A stretch of 64,000 nt of DNA, from contig NZ_WMEU01000001.1 in assembly GCF_009856295.1 (NCBI RefSeq), positions 1,426,001 through 1,490,000 on the forward strand, given 5' to 3'. The position numbers were made by a program, and so were the translations under genes. The number at the start of each line of letters is the position of its first letter. The first letter of the stretch is position 1. The notes below the pieces were generated by a model that saw only the letters and a program-made list of their open reading frames with translations, made no database searches and was not told the DNA's origin. Of the stretch, positions 33,889 through 42,935 are shown piece by piece. Source of the stretch: Pontibacillus yanchengensis. GTDB lineage: Bacteria; Bacillota; Bacilli; Bacillales; BH030062.

Positions 33889-35097
33889 TTATAGGAATAA
33901 TCCTGCAATTGTAGCTGATAGAATAGAACCTAATGTTGCTCCGATTAGAAGCTTAAGTCCAAATTTAGATACGCTAGCACCTTTATCAGGATCGATTCCT
34001 TGAACTGTACCTGCGATAATTCCAATAGAAGAGAAGTTCGCAAAGCTCGTTAGGAATACGGAAACGATTCCTATAGTTTTGTCTGACAAGCTTGCGTCTT
34101 TAATAAATGTTTGTAGTTCAAGCATGGCAACAAATTCATTCGTTACAACCTTTGTTCCCATAAGGCTACCAGCTTGTACAAGTTCTCCGCCTGGAATCCC
34201 CATTAAAAACGCGATTGGAGCAAGCACATAACCAAGTATGGTTTGTAGTGTAACACCGTTAAAGAAGAAGGCAATTATTCCATTCACTAGTTCTAGAGAT
34301 GCAATAAAGGCAATAAGCATTGCAGCTACGATAAGAGCGATCTTACCGCCGTCTAACGCACCGTTACCCATTGCTTCGAAGAAACTCTTCGCACCAGAAA
34401 CATCTTTAACGTCAACGCGGTCATCCTCTTTTTTCACTTTTACTGGAGCAATAAGAGAACCAAGAATCAATGCACTGAACATGTTTAGAGGAATTGCAAC
34501 TAATACGAACTGATCTGGAAGCATTCCAAGATAAGCCCCGACAATAGATGCTGATACAGACCCCATAGCAGATGCACTTACAATATATAAACGATTGTCA
34601 TTTAAATGGTGGAACTGTGATTTAATTGCTAGTAGTGCTTCTGATTGACCGAAGAACATACTGTTAACTGCGTTAAAGGATTCAACCTTTGGTAATCCAG
34701 TAATCCAAGAAATAAACATACCAATGTACTTAATAATAAGAGGTAGAATTCTTAAATAAGTTAATACAGACAAGATAGTTGCAAAGAAGATAATGATAAG
34801 TAAAACGTCTAAGAAGAAAACGTTCGCTGATGACCCATCTTCTCCAACATTAGCAACATTAGGTAAAACGAAGGCAACCCCTTCTTTACCATAATTAATC
34901 AAATTCGTAAAACCAGCAGAAATTGTACCAATAATCCATTGTCCAATAGGTGTATTAAACACGAACCACGTAGTGATCAATTGGAATACCAACATAACTC
35001 CAATCCCGGTGTAGTTGATATTCTTTCGATCATTGGACATTAAGAAACCAATACCAAGAACAATAATTATTGCAAGTAACCCAAGAAGTATATCCAC
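33889..35097 (-). CDS. Concentrative nucleoside transporter, NupC family
   Basis: The 402-residue membrane protein belongs to the CNT family of H+/Na+-coupled nucleoside importers. 'FFGQSEALLAIKSQ' is the first nucleoside-binding signature (GQTEAP-like), and 'GTKVVTNEFVAMLEL' is the second; 'SFANFSSIGIIAGTVQGI' follows. It imports nucleosides for carbon or salvage use. The GTG start (35095-35097) has GGGAGG 9 nt upstream. The promoter carries an overlapping palindrome and a cre-like site (see 35148-35208), so repression by a nucleoside-responsive regulator and CcpA is likely. Confidence 0.9.
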   Translation of the reverse strand: MDILLGLLAIIIVLGIGFLMSNDRKNINYTGIGVMLVFQLITTWFVFNTPIGQWIIGTISAGFTNLINYGKEGVAFVLPNVANVGEDGSSANVFFLDVLLIIIFFATILSVLTYLRILPLIIKYIGMFISWITGLPKVESFNAVNSMFFGQSEALLAIKSQFHHLNDNRLYIVSASAMGSVSASIVGAYLGMLPDQFVLVAIPLNMFSALILGSLIAPVKVKKEDDRVDVKDVSGAKSFFEAMGNGALDGGKIALIVAAMLIAFIASLELVNGIIAFFFNGVTLQTILGYVLAPIAFLMGIPGGELVQAGSLMGTKVVTNEFVAMLELQTFIKDASLSDKTIGIVSVFLTSFANFSSIGIIAGTVQGIDPDKGASVSKFGLKLLIGATLGSILSATIAGLFL

Positions 35098-35147
35098 AGC
35101 TCTTGTCCTCCCTTAAAATATATAAAATAGTAATTATTTCGGTGATA

Positions 35148-35161
35148 TGAAAATGCTTTCA
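35148..35161. promoter_or_regulatory. cre-like site in the nupC leader
   Basis: TGAAAATGCTTTCA fits the CcpA site consensus (TGWAANCGNTNWCA) at all but one position. It lies about 20 bp downstream of the -10 hexamer, a usual place for catabolite repression by roadblock. Confidence 0.5.
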
Positions 35162-35179
35162 TTTCAACCTTCCGAAAAA

Positions 35180-35208
35180 ATTGTACCAAGTTGTCAGACG
35201 TCTTGCAA
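35180..35208 (-). promoter_or_regulatory. Promoter of the nucleoside transporter gene
   Basis: TTGCAA (35203-35208), 17-nt spacer, TACAAT (35180-35185) on the minus strand. Confidence 0.65.
35191..35208. promoter_or_regulatory. Palindromic operator overlapping the nupC promoter
   Basis: TTGTCAGACGTCTTGCAA reads TTGnnAGACGTCTnnCAA on both strands. It covers the -35 and much of the spacer, as expected for a repressor site. The cognate repressor is not in the window. Confidence 0.55.
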
Positions 35209-35332
35209 ATGAAATTTTTTCCTGTTTTATAGTCCGTCCTATTTAAATCCTTGGTACATCTATTCTCCATCCCTTTTCATCATTCTAAAAATTTTTTTCC
35301 GAGAAGACATTAAGTAACTGTGGTTAGTATGT

Positions 35333-35362
35333 AAAAAGCCAGCTAAGAAGTAGCTGGCTTTT
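35333..35362 (-). terminator. Terminator of the LysM-CAP gene
   Basis: AAAAGCCAGCTA / TAGCTGGCTTTT stem with a 5-nt loop. Confidence 0.85.
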
Positions 35363-35369
35363 CATTCAG

Positions 35370-35996
35370 TTATTTCGTTATGAATTGCTGGGTCCAATAA
35401 TGGCCGTAGCTTCCACCTTTTGCATAACCTACTCCGATATATGTCAGCTCTTTATCTAGGATATTTTTCCTGTGTCCTGAGCTATTCATCCAAGCTTTTA
35501 CTACTGCCTCAGGTGATGTTTGTCCAGCGGCAATATTTTCTGCCGCCTTACGATAAGAAATATTGAAACTTTTCATCATCTGGAATGGTGAACCATAAGT
35601 AGGGGAGTTATGAGCAAAGTAATTATTATCTCGCATGTCTCTAGATTTATATCGAGCTACTCTCGATAACTGCCAATCTGCTTTTAAAGCTGGTAACCCA
35701 TATTTTGCCCTCTCCTCGTTCGTCAAACGAATAACCTCTTGTTCTACGGACTTAATATTTTGTTTTAGAGGAATCGTTACTTTATCTCCAGGATAAATTA
35801 AATCTGGATTATTAAACTGAGGGTTGGCACTAATGATTTCCGAAAGACCAATTTGGTACTTTTTCGAAATCTTCCATAATGTATCTCCTCGTTTAACAAC
35901 ATAGGTATCTGATTGTTGGGCACTTGTTATAGTAGGCTGCATAAATGCAAAAAATAACCCTACAACAAGCAATGAAATAGCTAACACTTTCTTCAT
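35370..35996 (-). CDS. Secreted LysM-CAP domain protein (YkwD-like)
   Basis: The 208-residue protein has a signal peptide (residues 1-26, MKKVLAISLLVVGLFFAFMQ), one LysM domain (about 30-77, 'YVVKRGDTLWKISKKYQI' to 'YPGDKVTIP') that binds peptidoglycan, and a CAP/SCP domain (about 85-205) with 'NEERAKYGLPAL', 'NNYFAHNSPTYGSPF', 'AAENIAAG' and 'NSSGHRKNIL'. It is secreted and wall-bound; the activity of bacterial CAP domains is unclear. AAGGAG precedes the ATG. Confidence 0.88.
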   Translation of the reverse strand: MKKVLAISLLVVGLFFAFMQPTITSAQQSDTYVVKRGDTLWKISKKYQIGLSEIISANPQFNNPDLIYPGDKVTIPLKQNIKSVEQEVIRLTNEERAKYGLPALKADWQLSRVARYKSRDMRDNNYFAHNSPTYGSPFQMMKSFNISYRKAAENIAAGQTSPEAVVKAWMNSSGHRKNILDKELTYIGVGYAKGGSYGHYWTQQFITK

Positions 35997-36090
35997 CCTT
36001 CATCGCTCCTTCATAAGTTATCATGAGTAGTTTACCAACGAAACAAAATATTACTCATAAACCTAGGAAAAAGCTCGATTTTTTAACAGT

Positions 36091-36100
36091 ATCGACAAAA
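36091..36100 (-). promoter_or_regulatory. Near-consensus Spo0A box
   Basis: TTTTGTCGAT on the minus strand differs from the 0A box at one base. It lies in the divergent region between the LysM-CAP gene and the peroxiredoxin gene. Confidence 0.25.
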
Positions 36101-36177
36101 TATTTCCGTTTCATGATTTTGCATTTGCAAGAATACAGTAACTATAGATGAAAGGTTTGAGGGGAGAGATGAATTGA

Positions 36178-36849
36178 ATGAAAGAATCATCTGAGGTAAT
36201 TACAATAGGGGATAAGTTCCCTGACGTTGAGGTTCAAACAACACAAGGTCCCATTCGTCTACCTGAAGACTATGAAGGGAAATGGTTTGTATTATTTAGC
36301 CATCCTGGTGATTTCACGCCTGTTTGCACAACGGAATTTATCTCTTTTCAACAATATCAAAAAGACTTTAATAAAATGGGAACAGAACTCATTGGATTAT
36401 CTGTAGATCAAGTATATGCGCACTTAAAATGGATTGAGTGGATACAAGAAAATACAGGTGTGAGTATCACTTTTCCTATTATTGCCGACCCTCTTGGTTC
36501 TCTAGCAAAAGAGCTCGGAATGCTCCCACCCGGACAAGGAACCAGAACAGTTAGAGCCGTTTTTATAGTTGATGATAAAGGTATTATTAGACAAATCTTA
36601 TATTATCCTCAAGAAATAGGTAGGAACATCCAGGAAATATGGCGTTCTGTTCATGCATTACAAACTTCCTCTCTTTTTAATGTTGCTTTACCTGAAAATT
36701 GGCCTAACAATCCATTTATTGGAGGCAATGTGATTGTACCTCCAGCAAATAGTGTAGAAGAGATTCAGAAACGTTTAGAATTACAAAAGCAAGGTAAGAT
36801 TGAATGCCTCGATTGGTGGTTTTGTTATAAACCATTAAAAATGGAGTAA
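36178..36849 (+). CDS. 1-Cys type peroxiredoxin
   Basis: The 223-residue thiol peroxidase of the Prx6 (1-Cys) subfamily has the peroxidatic Cys50 in '[14 protein letters not shown]' and the conserved Arg in '[11 protein letters not shown]'. The long C-terminal extension is typical of this subfamily. Two more Cys lie near the C-terminus ('[13 protein letters not shown]'), as in archaeal-type Prx6 proteins. It reduces peroxides in the cytoplasm. The ATG follows GGGGAG by 11 nt, a rather long spacing; a two-codon frame (ATG AAT TGA) overlaps this leader. Confidence 0.9.
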   Translation: MKESSEVITIGDKFPDVEVQTTQGPIRLPEDYEGKWFVLFSHPGDFTPVCTTEFISFQQYQKDFNKMGTELIGLSVDQVYAHLKWIEWIQENTGVSITFPIIADPLGSLAKELGMLPPGQGTRTVRAVFIVDDKGIIRQILYYPQEIGRNIQEIWRSVHALQTSSLFNVALPENWPNNPFIGGNVIVPPANSVEEIQKRLELQKQGKIECLDWWFCYKPLKME

Positions 36850-36877
36850 GGTAGTACAAATCCTTACTCTTTTTTTG
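36844..36877 (+). terminator. Terminator of the peroxiredoxin gene
   Basis: GAGTAAGG / CCTTACTC stem overlapping the stop codon, followed by seven T. Confidence 0.85.
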
Positions 36878-36975
36878 TGTGATTTTAGATGCGTATACAA
36901 AATCGAAATAAATCATAATTTTGTCTGGGGATTTATATAATGTATAGTCGACCATTATAATGGGGGAATGTGTAC

Positions 36976-37968
36976 ATGGATACAAAAATTAGAGACTTGG
37001 CAGAAACATACCTACCTAAAAAAATGCCTACGTGGGGTTATGATGTCTTTGAAAACTTCGCGAAAGATATGCTGTCCGATCAAAACCCTTTTCCATGTTT
37101 GTTAGGACTGGAAGGCTTTAAGCAAAGACAGTATCGATTTGCATTCGTCGATTCCACCTACAAAAAGAAAGACCTAGAACATTTAGCAAATCAATTAAAA
37201 AAATATGCACTTCATTACAAAAGATATGGACAAAACACATCTTTTATTGCTTTCTTTCAGCCGAAACGTATTCATCACTCTGAGGAGGTGTATCAAAAGA
37301 TTTTTCGAGGACTCCTACAAACTCTTCAAGAACTAGATGATATAAATGAATGGAAAGACAATTTACAGAACAAACACAACCAAACAGAAGAGTTTACTTT
37401 CCATAGCATTTCGATGCATGTCAAGTACGATACACCTCAACTAAATCAATGTCAGCCTACCTTTATGATGGTATTCCAACCTAAATATTATTATGCCAAC
37501 GCTCAACCCCACCTTCCTCTCCAACAATATGTACATCCACAACCTCAATGCTCTGGTACAACGACCGAACACAATACTCCGCAACCGTCTTTGCAATGGT
37601 ACGGTACTCTAGCTTCTACAAATGAACATCAAGACCAACTAACAAACAAAACAGACTCCCCGCTCCTAGAAGAACCTTATGTTAAAAAGGGGAGAGGTAG
37701 TACATTAGATATAACAATTCGTAATTTATTATCTGATGAAACCGGATATGTAATCGTTCACCGTTATGCACCCAATACAACACAGGCACTTGAACAAACC
37801 CATTTAGCTATCTACCTGTATATAATCGAAGGATCCTTTCGTGCAGAAATCAACGGCAAATTCCATGTATGCTCACAAGGTGATTGTCTATACATCCCCC
37901 CAAACACTGTGCGCATTTGTTCAACCGGGGACGAAGGTTGCTTGTATGTTCAATACTTTGCGAATTGA
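36976..37968 (+). CDS. YqcI/YcgG-family domain fused to a C-terminal cupin
   Basis: The 330-residue protein has two parts. Residues 1-175 fit the YqcI/YcgG family, with 'FPCLLGLEGFKQRQYRFAFV' near residue 42. That family includes heme-dependent N-oxygenases. A linker of about 50 residues rich in Pro, His, Gln and Thr follows. Residues 240-330 are a cupin-like beta barrel ('LYIIEGSFRAEINGKFHVCS', 'GDCLYIPPNTVRI'). The frame opens with GTG two codons earlier, but GGGGG 9 nt before the ATG at 36976 supports this start. Function unknown; a small-molecule sensor or oxygenase with a binding cupin is possible. Confidence 0.7.
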   Translation: MDTKIRDLAETYLPKKMPTWGYDVFENFAKDMLSDQNPFPCLLGLEGFKQRQYRFAFVDSTYKKKDLEHLANQLKKYALHYKRYGQNTSFIAFFQPKRIHHSEEVYQKIFRGLLQTLQELDDINEWKDNLQNKHNQTEEFTFHSISMHVKYDTPQLNQCQPTFMMVFQPKYYYANAQPHLPLQQYVHPQPQCSGTTTEHNTPQPSLQWYGTLASTNEHQDQLTNKTDSPLLEEPYVKKGRGSTLDITIRNLLSDETGYVIVHRYAPNTTQALEQTHLAIYLYIIEGSFRAEINGKFHVCSQGDCLYIPPNTVRICSTGDEGCLYVQYFAN

Positions 37969-38214
37969 GTTGATAAAAGGTTTCTATATCTTGGCAGTTA
38001 AATGTTTAATGGGTGGAATGCGAATGGGAAATAGTGTTATGTGAAGAAGGAAGCACATGCATATGAGCCATCTATTCTGCCCCTTTTTTCTCCTCAATAT
38101 CCACTTCTATTCAAGCTCCTATTTTAATTCAAAAATAAACTTCGTATATGTTGATTTAGTATTATGTAATCATATATATTTATGAGAGAAGTACAATAAA
38201 GCGAGGAATAACCT

Positions 38215-38661
38215 ATGGCAAATAAAGAAATAGACGATATCTTACAAGAAGGCATTCACGGAAAAAAGCAGATAAAAGCTAGTGAACGAAAACGGTACTT
38301 AGGAACGATACGCGAGCGGGTAGTCATTGCTCTGACAAATGGACAACTTATGCAAGATAAAGGGTTACAAGAACTAGAACAAGCGATGCAACATCATCCT
38401 GGAACAAAGTTATTATTAAATGGTCATGTTGCTTCTCGTTTTATGAAAGAAGAAAAAACATTAGCTGATAAATACAACATCCCCTATACAGCTGTCACAA
38501 ACAACGAAGCAGAGTCTGATTTGGGTGCAATCTTGACTTATGATTATGCTGTGGATATAGAAGATATCTTTGTGCAAGATCACGATGAAAAGGGATCAGA
38601 ACAGAAAAAGGAAAACTCATTACTTGCTACCATTAAGAAATGGTTCACCCCTACATCTTAG
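38215..38661 (+). CDS. yueI: YueI family protein
   Basis: The 148-residue soluble protein matches Bacillus YueI (DUF1694): 'DDILQEGIHGKKQIKASERK', 'YLGTIRERVVIALTNGQLM' and 'LLNGHVASRFMKEEKTLADK' in this order. The function is unknown. GAGGAA precedes the ATG. The C-terminus is 20 bp from the end of a convergent gene with no clear terminator between. Confidence 0.85.
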   Translation: MANKEIDDILQEGIHGKKQIKASERKRYLGTIRERVVIALTNGQLMQDKGLQELEQAMQHHPGTKLLLNGHVASRFMKEEKTLADKYNIPYTAVTNNEAESDLGAILTYDYAVDIEDIFVQDHDEKGSEQKKENSLLATIKKWFTPTS

Positions 38662-38681
38662 TTTTCATTGAAAAGATAGGA

Positions 38682-39089
38682 TTACCCCTCGATATATGCT
38701 ATATAAATTAGTTTCTTATTATTGTATTCCACTAGTACATGAAACGGTGGGTTTCCTTTTTCATACTCCTCTTCCCCAGTCGTGTATAACGCTGTCCCTT
38801 CCGGTAGTTTTGTAGCATAGCGATCGCGAAACCACCATGAATTTTGAGTTTTGTTTCTCACTTCCCCAATCTTCTGACCTTTTTCATACTCTTTATCTTG
38901 AACCCATTCCAGATCCATCCCATTTCCATACACCTGTCCATCTAACTTGAGAATGTCTGCATCTTGATTATTCTTTACTATGTCGCGAGCTGTCGGATTC
39001 CCTCTATTATCCTCATTAGATAGAAACCAAGCAAATACAAAAATCAGTACTAGACTAATAGCTGAAAACGCAACTACTTTAACTTTCAT
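38682..39089 (-). CDS. Hypothetical single-pass membrane or secreted protein
   Basis: The 135-residue protein starts MKVKVVAFSAISLVLIFVFA, a signal anchor or signal peptide without a lipobox. The rest is hydrophilic. 'ADILKLDGQVYGNGMDLEWV', 'IGEVRNKT' and 'ATKLPEGTALYTTGE' recall small exported proteins of Bacillaceae whose annotations vary; I cannot assign a family with confidence. Three starts are in frame (GTG, ATG, ATG); the last has AGG at the best spacing. Confidence 0.6.
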   Translation of the reverse strand: MKVKVVAFSAISLVLIFVFAWFLSNEDNRGNPTARDIVKNNQDADILKLDGQVYGNGMDLEWVQDKEYEKGQKIGEVRNKTQNSWWFRDRYATKLPEGTALYTTGEEEYEKGNPPFHVLVEYNNKKLIYIAYIEG

Positions 39090-39179
39090 CATATCCCTCA
39101 CTTATGTATATTCACTCTTCATATTACCATATTCCACCAAACCCAAAACACATGTCATTTAGGAAATAATGGTAATTAC

Positions 39180-39210
39180 AAAAAATCCACCATAAAATAT
39201 GGCGGATTTT
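39180..39210 (-). terminator. Terminator of the app operon
   Basis: AAAATCCNCCATA / TATGGNGGATTTT stem with a 3-nt loop; one C-C mismatch is bridged. Confidence 0.75.
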
Positions 39211-39212
39211 AC

Positions 39213-40130
39213 TTATCGATATGATTTAGGATTTAATGCTTCTTTTACCCCTTCTCCAATAAAGTTAATAGAAAGAATGGTTAAAATCAGCACTAATGCT
39301 GGTGGCACCCAAATCCATGGCATATTCTGTAATACTTCTGGTTGTTGAGAGGCAGCTAACATATTGCCCCAACTTGGTACTTCTTGTGGTACACCGAATC
39401 CTAAATAACTTAGTCCCGATTCAGCTACAATCATCGTAGCAAACAAAATGGTAGCTTGCACAATCACTGTGGTAAGTACGTTAGGTAATAAGTGCTTGAG
39501 AATAATTTTTCCTGGCTTACAACCAATAGAAATGGACGCAAGAATATATTCATTCTCTTTTTCAGATAGGATTTTACTTCTGACAAGGCGGGCTACTCCT
39601 CCCCAACCTAGAATACTAAGCACTACAATTAACACCCATATCCCAGACACAATGCCAAATAAGATAGCATTTAATACGATAACAAACACAAGAAACGGAA
39701 AGTTTAAAATGAAATCTGTGAAACGCATAAACATACTATCAACCATGCCGCCAAAGTATCCAGCAACAGAGCCAATCAACGTTCCAATAAATAAGATAAT
39801 GGTAGTACATGAAATCCCTACCAACAAAGAAACTCGTCCACCATAAAGCAATCTTGTAAAGACATCTCGACCACTTGTATCTGTTCCAAACCAATGTTCC
39901 GCTGATGGCGCTAGAGACATATCACCAATGTTCACACGAGAAATATCAGCGGTTGTGATATAGGGAGCCAGGAAAGAGAGAATTCCTAAGACAATGAGAT
40001 AGCACAAGCTAATCATCGCGAGTTTATTCTTCATAAACTTACGTCGGGCCATTGCCCAAGGAGACATGCTCTTTTGTGGCTTAGTTGTCGAATTTGGGGT
40101 TTGTGATTTTTTATTGTGTACGACTTCCAT
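39213..40130 (-). CDS. appC: Oligopeptide ABC importer permease AppC
   Basis: The 305-residue permease has an N-terminal cytoplasmic tail, one membrane helix, 'HWFGTDTSGRDVFTRLLYGG' (the DppC/OppC signature) and the inner-membrane permease loop 'EYILASISIGCKPGKIILKH'. Partner of AppB. AGGAGGT lies 7 nt before the ATG at 40128-40130, so this start is taken rather than the GTG two codons upstream. Last gene in appDFABC. Confidence 0.9.
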   Translation of the reverse strand: MEVVHNKKSQTPNSTTKPQKSMSPWAMARRKFMKNKLAMISLCYLIVLGILSFLAPYITTADISRVNIGDMSLAPSAEHWFGTDTSGRDVFTRLLYGGRVSLLVGISCTTIILFIGTLIGSVAGYFGGMVDSMFMRFTDFILNFPFLVFVIVLNAILFGIVSGIWVLIVVLSILGWGGVARLVRSKILSEKENEYILASISIGCKPGKIILKHLLPNVLTTVIVQATILFATMIVAESGLSYLGFGVPQEVPSWGNMLAASQQPEVLQNMPWIWVPPALVLILTILSINFIGEGVKEALNPKSYR

Positions 40131-40141
40131 AGCCACACCTC

Positions 40142-41107
40142 CTAATCAAGTCTGATACGAGGATCTACAACACCATAAAGAAGATCCGCTATCAGGTTTC
40201 CGATTAATACAAGAAATGAAAACATTAACGCTAAGGTCATTAACGTTGGGTAATCGTTTGTTGTCATCGAGGACAAAAATAGTTGCCCTAGTCCAGGATA
40301 CGTGAAAATAGTTTCTGTAATTAATGCACCGTTCACCAGTGTTACGATGTCAAAGCCTAAGAATGTGATCAATGGAATGACAGAGTTCCTGAGAATATGG
40401 TGATTATATATTCGTGACTCTGGTGTTCCCTTTGCTCTAGCAGTACGAACATAATCTTTTTGACTGTTATCAATAATATCGTTTCGTAAAAATTGTGTGT
40501 AAGCTGCTGTACCCATCGCTCCAAGCACTAGTGCTGGTAAAATCACATGGTAAATCTTCGATAACCACCAATCAAGGGTCCCCTCATTTGTGGCAATATC
40601 GACTGATCCAGAGAATGGAAACCAACCTAGATGGAAAGAGAAAAAGTAAATGGCGAACACACCTGCAATGTATATAGGGATGGCTAACATAAGGTAGTTG
40701 AACCCACCAATAAAGTTATCTAGTTTTGTATAGGGTTTTCGCCCTGCATACATCCCCATTACAAAGGCAAATATGTATGTAATGATTAAGGATGTAATTC
40801 CAAGAAACAATGTGTTAGGCAATCGTTGAGCAATTAAATCAGCAACAGGAATTTTATATTTAGTTGAGGTTCCGAAGTCACCCTGTGCAAAATTTGAAAT
40901 CCACCTTCCATACTGTACGTAAATTGGGTCATTATATCCCAACTTTTCACGCATTTGTTCAATATATTCTGGGTCAGTATTATTCGGGTCAATTTCACCA
41001 GTGAGTGAATCTCCTGGCATAGCTAATGCCAGGAAAAACACAACCACTGAGATAAGGAATAACATCGGGATCATGCCTAGAATTCGTCGAAGTGAGTACT
41101 TTAACAT
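40142..41107 (-). CDS. appB: Oligopeptide ABC importer permease AppB
   Basis: The 321-residue permease begins MLKYSLRRILGMIPMLFLIS, with six membrane helices, the DppB/OppB signature 'TEYRxxR-like' segment 'PVADLIAQRLPNTLFLGI' and loop 'YVRTARAKGTPESRIYNHHI'. AAGGGG is 7 nt before the ATG at 41105-41107. It lies 12 bp before appC. Confidence 0.9.
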   Translation of the reverse strand: MLKYSLRRILGMIPMLFLISVVVFFLALAMPGDSLTGEIDPNNTDPEYIEQMREKLGYNDPIYVQYGRWISNFAQGDFGTSTKYKIPVADLIAQRLPNTLFLGITSLIITYIFAFVMGMYAGRKPYTKLDNFIGGFNYLMLAIPIYIAGVFAIYFFSFHLGWFPFSGSVDIATNEGTLDWWLSKIYHVILPALVLGAMGTAAYTQFLRNDIIDNSQKDYVRTARAKGTPESRIYNHHILRNSVIPLITFLGFDIVTLVNGALITETIFTYPGLGQLFLSSMTTNDYPTLMTLALMFSFLVLIGNLIADLLYGVVDPRIRLD

Positions 41108-41143
41108 GGACATTCCCCTTATCTGTTACAAGCTAGTAACCTA

Positions 41144-42901
41144 TTATTCTTTAATGTACCATTCGTTTGGTAGATTACTTCCAGAAACATCGTATTCCAC
41201 GCCACCGACACGCTTGTTAATGCCTTGAAGTTCTTGTAACTCTGCAATATAAAGCATTGGAAGCTCTTCATTTGCAAGTTGTTGCCATTCTGTATAAATT
41301 TCTTGACGTTTTTCTTTATCTGTTCCTACTACTTCTACATCAAGCGCTTTTTCTAGTAATTCATCACTCTTTTCGTTGTTCCAACGAGTGTAGTTCCAAA
41401 GAGCGTCTGAAGACCAAAGCGCTGTTGGGTCTGGGTCTGTACCAGTACTCCATCCACCGTAGAACACTTCAATGTCGTCACTATCTTTTTCAATCTTGTC
41501 ATAGTACAAGGAACCTTCAATCATCTCAAGAGTTGTTTGTAGACCAATGTCGTTCCAGTACTGTGTTAGAGCCTTCGCACGTGCTTCAAATGTTGGATTT
41601 GTAGATGAATAGTGAGAGAAGTTTACTACAAACTCGTCACCATTTGGATCTTCACGGAAACCATCATCATTTGTATCTTTGTATCCTGCTTCGTCTAGAA
41701 GACTCTTCGCTTTTTCAGGGTCATATTCATACTGCTGTAAGTCACTATCATCAGCTGCAATCCAGTGATTTGATGGTACTGGTGCATCTACAGGAGAACC
41801 ATAACCACTAAAGAATGCATCAATCCACTCTTGGCGATTAATAGCATGGTACATCGCCTTACGTAATTTTTTGTCTTGATATTTTTCTTTTTGTTCTACA
41901 ATTTCTTTTTTCTCATTATCAAACACACCTAATTTAAAGCCAACATAGTAGTAGGATAGACCAGGATACGTAACAAGTTCAACGTTTTCCATGCTTTCTA
42001 CTTCTTCACCTAATGTTGGGTGTACAGGAACCATATCTACTTCACCGTTTTGAAGTGCTCCAGATACAGCTTTATTATCGATAACTTTAACAATAATCTT
42101 GTCTAAGTTCGGTGCACCTTTAAAATAATCTTCGTTAGCGATAAACTCATAGGTTTCACCAGGAACAACTTTACCCATTTTAAATGGACCAGTACCGATT
42201 GGAGTCGTACGAGTGTATTCATGTCCTAATATTTCGGAAACCGGTACATCTTTCCAACGATTTTCATTCATCGGATAACTCCAGATGTTAATTAAGTTGT
42301 TTACACGAGCTTTATCAAATGTAACCTTTACTTCATAATCATTAATTACCTCAATACCAGAGATGCTATCTGCTTCGCCTTTGTTATACGCTTCAGCACC
42401 TTCAATAGTTTGAACATTTGAGTAACGAGGACCTTCATAATCTGGATCCGCTAACGTTTCTAGAGCAAAGACCCAGTCATTAACCGTTAGCTCATCACCA
42501 TTGTGCCACTTAACACCTTCTTCAAATTTGAAAGTGTACGTTTTGTTATCTTCTGTTTCCCAATTTGCTAAGTGTGGTTCCGGAGCTAAATTTTCATCAT
42601 ATGTGAAAAGTGGATCAACCATAAACTGAAGAATTTCAAAATCTGTAGCTGTACCATAATAATGGACGTTTAGAATTCCTTCAGGCTCAGAGTCAATCGC
42701 ATATGTTAGTGTTCCACCTTGTTTTGGTTCGCCGTCAGCGTTTTCTTCCGTTTCTGTACCTTCATCAGAACTTGAATCTTCCGTTGTATCTTCTTCAGAA
42801 TCTGTTTGCGCTTCCGTATCATCTCCACTATTACAAGCAGCCAGGAACAACGAAAGCATTAACACCATGGATAAAAGCCAATATAATCTCTTGTTCTTCA
42901 T
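41144..42901 (-). CDS. appA: Oligopeptide-binding lipoprotein AppA
   Basis: The 585-residue lipoprotein has signal peptide MKNKRLYWLLSMVLMLSLFL and lipobox LAAC (Cys23), followed by about 35 Asp/Glu/Ser/Thr-rich residues that act as a spacer from the membrane. The mature domain has the family segments 'GGTLTYAIDSEPEGILNVHY', 'KWHNGDELTVNDWVFALETL' and 'AMYHAINRQEWIDAFFSGYG'. The acidic linker is long, as common in halophilic relatives. It captures peptides and delivers them to AppBC. Confidence 0.92.
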   Translation of the reverse strand: MKNKRLYWLLSMVLMLSLFLAACNSGDDTEAQTDSEEDTTEDSSSDEGTETEENADGEPKQGGTLTYAIDSEPEGILNVHYYGTATDFEILQFMVDPLFTYDENLAPEPHLANWETEDNKTYTFKFEEGVKWHNGDELTVNDWVFALETLADPDYEGPRYSNVQTIEGAEAYNKGEADSISGIEVINDYEVKVTFDKARVNNLINIWSYPMNENRWKDVPVSEILGHEYTRTTPIGTGPFKMGKVVPGETYEFIANEDYFKGAPNLDKIIVKVIDNKAVSGALQNGEVDMVPVHPTLGEEVESMENVELVTYPGLSYYYVGFKLGVFDNEKKEIVEQKEKYQDKKLRKAMYHAINRQEWIDAFFSGYGSPVDAPVPSNHWIAADDSDLQQYEYDPEKAKSLLDEAGYKDTNDDGFREDPNGDEFVVNFSHYSSTNPTFEARAKALTQYWNDIGLQTTLEMIEGSLYYDKIEKDSDDIEVFYGGWSTGTDPDPTALWSSDALWNYTRWNNEKSDELLEKALDVEVVGTDKEKRQEIYTEWQQLANEELPMLYIAELQELQGINKRVGGVEYDVSGSNLPNEWYIKE

Positions 42902-42935
42902 GAGTGAACCCCCCTGTTAATTGTTTAAATAATGA

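Noticed and set aside
35067..35270. 67-codon minus-strand frame over the nupC promoter
   Set aside because: It overlaps the promoter, operator and nupC start and has no RBS.
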